From assembly GCF_012720115.1 (NCBI RefSeq), contig NZ_VNWN01000002.1, positions 1,178,001 to 1,242,000 on the forward strand: a stretch of 64,000 nt of DNA. The letters are read 5' to 3'. The notes under the pieces were generated by a model. It was not told where the DNA came from, ran no database searches, and saw only the letters and a list, made by a program, of their open reading frames with translations. The stretch is from Sneathiella chinensis (GTDB lineage: Bacteria; Pseudomonadota; Alphaproteobacteria; Sneathiellales; Sneathiellaceae). Positions 61,040 through 64,000 of this stretch are shown in pieces; position 1 is the stretch's first letter; each line of letters starts with the position of its first letter. Made by a program: the position numbers and the translations under genes.

Positions 61040-62292
61040 GACAGTTCGAATATCACCACGTCGATGGATCGGTGGCGAAAGCCCGCCTCGCAATATTGCA
61101 GATAGAATTCCCACATTCTCTTGAACCGATCGTCAAACCCCAAGCTTCGGATTGTCTCCCATGAATTTTGGAAACGCTGGTTCCACTGGCGCAGGGTTTC
61201 TGCGTAATCCTGACCAAACTCGGCGGCGGTCCGGGCGGTTAGCCCGTATTGCCCGGCCTTCTCAATAAAGGCGGATTTGGTCGGCAGGTGACCGCCGGGG
61301 AAGATATATTTCTGGATGAAATCGGGAACCTTCCGGTACCGCTCATACCGGCGCTCATCGATTGTAATGACCTGAACGGCGGCCTTCCCGCCGGGTTTCA
61401 GGCAGTGGCGGACGGTCTGGAACCATGTGTCCCAGTTTTCGGCCCCCACGGCCTCGAACATCTCGATGGAAACGATGGCGTCATAGCTGCCGGTCACATC
61501 GCGGTAATCTTTCAGCAGGATGTTTGCCTGTTCAGGCCGTTCCGCGAGGGAGGGGCGGGCAAGGGCATAATCCCGTTGTTCGCGGGACAGGGTGATCCCG
61601 TCGATATGGACGTTGTGAGCCTGCAGGGCATAGTCAGCGAACCCGCCCCAGCCACATCCGATTTCAAGAACCTTTGACGGACCGTCGATACCGGCTATCT
61701 CTGCGATTTTTCTGTATTTATTCTGTTGGGCCTCAAGCAGGGGGGTGTCCAGACTTGGGAATAGGGCCGATGAATAGGTCATGCTGTCATCAAGCCACAA
61801 TGTGTAGAAGTCATTCCCAAGGTCATAGTGATAGGCAATGTTCCGGCGGCTGCCGGTCCGGGAGTTGCGGTGCCGGAAAAAATGCAGGCCGTTGAGAAGA
61901 CGTGTAAAGACCCGTCCCGCGCCCGAATGGGGCGGCGTGCCAATATTCACAAGGGCAAAGGCGATCAACTGACTGATGTCGGGACTGGACCACAGGCCAT
62001 CCATATAGGTTTCGCCAAGACCGATATCGCCGTGCTTCAGGATATGCTTGAGGGCGGACAGAGTGTGGAACCGGATCACCGCCTTGGGGGTGGTGGCGGA
62101 AATTGTCTTCCCTTCAAACTGATGACAGGTCCCATCGGGCAGAAAGACGGAAAGCTGACCGGTCTGGGTGCGGGCTTTCAAAACGGCGAACAGGCTGCGC
62201 AGCCACGGATCTCTGAAACCGGCCTTTGGGCCGGATAGGGGGCGTGCCGACGGGTGTTTGTTCAGCCCGGATTGGGACGTGGTATCCGACAT
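61036..62292 (-). CDS. Cyclopropane-fatty-acid synthase-family SAM methyltransferase
   Basis: Encodes 418 residues. The N-terminal half (about 1-150) is the CFA lipid-binding region (LKHGDIGLGETYMDGLWSS near residue 93). SAM motif I is VLEIGCGWGGFADYALQ near residue 200, with QRDYALARPSLAERPEQ and YDAIVSIEMFEAVGAENWDT near residue 256 following. It transfers a methyl or methylene to unsaturated acyl chains of phospholipids; the clustered DUF1365 and amine-oxidase genes suggest a methylated or furan-type fatty acid product rather than simple cyclopropane. It directly abuts the DUF1365 gene. Confidence 0.92.
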   Translation of the reverse strand: MSDTTSQSGLNKHPSARPLSGPKAGFRDPWLRSLFAVLKARTQTGQLSVFLPDGTCHQFEGKTISATTPKAVIRFHTLSALKHILKHGDIGLGETYMDGLWSSPDISQLIAFALVNIGTPPHSGAGRVFTRLLNGLHFFRHRNSRTGSRRNIAYHYDLGNDFYTLWLDDSMTYSSALFPSLDTPLLEAQQNKYRKIAEIAGIDGPSKVLEIGCGWGGFADYALQAHNVHIDGITLSREQRDYALARPSLAERPEQANILLKDYRDVTGSYDAIVSIEMFEAVGAENWDTWFQTVRHCLKPGGKAAVQVITIDERRYERYRKVPDFIQKYIFPGGHLPTKSAFIEKAGQYGLTARTAAEFGQDYAETLRQWNQRFQNSWETIRSLGFDDRFKRMWEFYLQYCEAGFRHRSIDVVIFELS

Positions 62293-63096
62293 TTATTTCT
62301 CCAGCGGTTTGCCCGCGAGGGCGGTTTCTTGAGGGGGGGATACCTCGGGGGTTGTGCGGGGAATGACGGGAATACCTTTCCGCCAGATTTTAAAGGCTTC
62401 CCAGTGGATGCCAGCCATGATTTTCAGGCTGGCAAACGGAATGCGGATCAGGGCACCGGCAAGGCTGCGCGAGGTGAGGGGAACCCGCTTTCCGGTGAAA
62501 GAGGCATTGAGGACGGGTTTTCCCTGTCTCGACTGGCGAATACCAAGCGCGAGACGTTCCGCCGGTGGCAGCAGAGAGAAATCATACCGACAGTCCATTT
62601 CCAGAAAGGGCGATACGTAAAACGCCTTGTCGCAGCCATGGCGAAAGGGCGTTTTTCCATTCGGTTCGGCAGGGGAAACCCCTAGGTCAAACACATACCA
62701 GTGGCGTTCGCGAAAGGTATTGCTGACCTCGTAGGTGACAGCCCGAACCCGCCCCGTCTTGTCATGGCCGAAGTAAACACTGATCGGGTTGAAGACATAT
62801 CCAAGAATCCGGGGCAGACAGAGCAGGGAGATGCGTTCGATGGGGGCAGCCGGAGCCCGGCTTTCAAACAGGTCAAGAAGCTGTTGTTTCAGGTCGGTAG
62901 GGCTGCCATCCCCGAAATCGGTGGGGCGAAAGGAAACCAGATTGGGCCGCCCGACGGAAAAGAAACGGACTTTCCGGGACAGGTCCGCCAACTCGTCCAG
63001 ATCGATCAGCATGTAAAAGAGATTGTATTTCAGCAGGTGCGAGGCCGGAAACAGGCGCCGGTGGATGACCGTTCCGAAATAGAGTGCGCTGTTCAT
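62293..63096 (-). CDS. DUF1365-family protein
   Basis: Encodes 267 residues. Family features: YFGTVIHRRLFPASHLLKYN at the N-terminus, LCLPRILGYVFNPISVYFGH near residue 107, TYEVSNTFRERHWYV near residue 140 and KAFYVSPFLEMDCRYDFSLL near residue 172. It is invariably linked with the CFA-like methyltransferase and the amine oxidase, so it probably acts on the same lipid; the reaction is not established. It starts 2 nt after the oxidase gene and ends at the base before the CFA ATG. Confidence 0.9.
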   Translation of the reverse strand: MNSALYFGTVIHRRLFPASHLLKYNLFYMLIDLDELADLSRKVRFFSVGRPNLVSFRPTDFGDGSPTDLKQQLLDLFESRAPAAPIERISLLCLPRILGYVFNPISVYFGHDKTGRVRAVTYEVSNTFRERHWYVFDLGVSPAEPNGKTPFRHGCDKAFYVSPFLEMDCRYDFSLLPPAERLALGIRQSRQGKPVLNASFTGKRVPLTSRSLAGALIRIPFASLKIMAGIHWEAFKIWRKGIPVIPRTTPEVSPPQETALAGKPLEK

Positions 63097-63098
63097 TC

Positions 63099-64000
63099 CT
63101 ATCCCACCTTGGACAGTTTTGTTTCGACATAGTTGTCAGGCAGGCAAATCCGCGATTGATGGGGCCGGGTCTGCCAGGGTCTCAAGGCGCCGCCCAGAGC
63201 TTCCGCGACAGCCAGACCGGATTGCAGGCCGTCTTCATGGAAACCATACCCGAAATAACTGCCACAAAACCAGAGTTTGTTTTGCCCCTGCAGGCTCCAG
63301 AGCAGACGTTGTGCTTCCATCGCCTGCGGGTCAAACACGGGATGTTCATAAGGAAAGCTGCGAAGCACCGTGCCCTCGGCCGGGGCATGGATCGGGTTCA
63401 GGGTGACAAAATAGTCTTTGGGGCCGGTCAGGTCATGCAACCGGTTCATCCAGTAGGTGACACACAGGTTCGTGTCGGGGGCGGCGGCATCGGTTCGGGC
63501 CAGATAGTTCCAACTGGACCAGGCGGCCCGGCGCCGTGGCATCAGGGAGGGGTCGGTATGAAGGATTGCCAGATTTTTCGCGTATCGGAACGCCCCCAGC
63601 AGCTTTCGGTGCAGAGTATCCGGTGTTTCAAGAAGGGACAGGGCCTGATTGGCATGGGTGGCGATTACAACTTCGTCAAAGCGGGCGCTGTATCCGTTCC
63701 GGCATTCAATAAGAACTCCCTTGCGGTCCGGTCTGACCTTGCTGACCGCACTGTTCAGGCGAACGCCATCCCCCAGAAAGTCAGAAATCCGGGACACATA
63801 TTGTTGGCTGCCGCCGGTTACGGTTCTCCAGCGAGGGCGATCTTTCAGGCGCAGCAGACCGTGATTTTCGCAAAATCGGATGAAGCTGACCGCAGGAAAT
63901 TCCAGCATTTCCTGTGCTGGGGTGGACCAGATGGCGGCCCCCATGGGCAGGATATGATCCTGTATGAAGGTCCGGCCATAGCCACCGGCATGAAGATAGT
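63099..64000 (-). CDS. FAD-dependent amine-oxidase-like desaturase/oxidoreductase (N-terminus outside window)
   Basis: The C-terminal 300 codons are present; the frame stays open to the last base, so the FAD-binding N-terminus lies beyond 64000. Visible family features: YLHAGGYGRTF, LPMGAAIWSTPAQEMLEFPA, TVTGGSQQYVSRISDFLG (substrate region), VVIATHANQALSLL and FCGSYFGYGFHEDGLQSGLA (C-terminal FAD contact). This is the oxidoreductase that accompanies DUF1365 and CFA-like enzymes. It probably oxidises the modified acyl chain. The operon promoter must lie outside the window. Confidence 0.92.
   Translation of the reverse strand, partial: YLHAGGYGRTFIQDHILPMGAAIWSTPAQEMLEFPAVSFIRFCENHGLLRLKDRPRWRTVTGGSQQYVSRISDFLGDGVRLNSAVSKVRPDRKGVLIECRNGYSARFDEVVIATHANQALSLLETPDTLHRKLLGAFRYAKNLAILHTDPSLMPRRRAAWSSWNYLARTDAAAPDTNLCVTYWMNRLHDLTGPKDYFVTLNPIHAPAEGTVLRSFPYEHPVFDPQAMEAQRLLWSLQGQNKLWFCGSYFGYGFHEDGLQSGLAVAEALGGALRPWQTRPHQSRICLPDNYVETKLSKVG

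Overview
The window reads as chromosome of a marine or salt-tolerant alphaproteobacterium. Evidence: mid-to-high-50s GC judged by eye, many solute-binding-protein transporters (one tripartite tricarboxylate, three TRAP, one dipeptide-type ABC), an ectoine operon with its dedicated aspartokinase, and two promoter-like sequences of the alphaproteobacterial RpoE/ChrR (ECF11) type. The order and genus cannot be fixed from this sequence. I found no rRNA, tRNA, CRISPR array, insertion sequence or prophage.

Layout. 1-4.9 kb: a truncated GntR regulator divergent from a tctCBA uptake operon that ends with a beta-propeller protein. 5.0-11.0 kb: a dGTPase resembling the anti-phage group, a MAPEG protein, a three-domain lysozyme-inhibitor-like protein, a C45 acyltransferase/peptidase and a large orphan protein with a very AT-rich upstream region. 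11.2-19.8 kb: two TRAP transporters around a GAF protein, an amidohydrolase and a TetR regulator. 19.9-30.3 kb: a FecR protein, then a dppABCDF-like operon, an AroM-LuxR fusion regulator and a divergent DUF917/hydantoinase-like pair. The ABC and DUF917 operons share a TACGTATTTT motif upstream, so they may form one regulon. 30.3-32.8 kb: fumC and a fatty-acid desaturase.

33.1-43.5 kb is a catabolic island: RidA, FAD amine/amino-acid oxidase, CHMI-type isomerase, glutamine-synthetase-like ligase, Rieske oxygenase, ferredoxin reductase, ferredoxin, TRAP transporter and a divergent IclR regulator. It looks like a full import, activation and oxygenation route for an aromatic or nitrogenous compound, but no ring-cleavage enzyme is visible. 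43.5-48.4 kb holds ectABC-ask with a divergent EctR-like MarR gene. The aspartokinase there has its catalytic KIGGT motif upstream of the first ATG and no ATG/GTG/TTG start available, which implies a rare start codon (ATC proposed).

48.4-54.1 kb: SLC13 permease, a RimB-RimK fusion, a small membrane protein, MscS and ZntB. 54.1-64 kb is the most interesting part. A cation/proton antiporter and an AttEFGH-like ABC/lipocalin operon (permeases fused) run away from an SDR-NTF2 pair, which converges on CFA-synthase-like, DUF1365 and amine-oxidase genes. Between the divergent arms lie two ECF11-like promoters (TGATCC-N18-TAA). The leftward one should start an RNA of about 125 nt that folds into several stem-loops, shows a 15-nt C/U-rich loop and ends in a textbook intrinsic terminator. 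I read it as an undescribed singlet-oxygen/membrane-stress sRNA or an attenuator leader of the antiporter operon.
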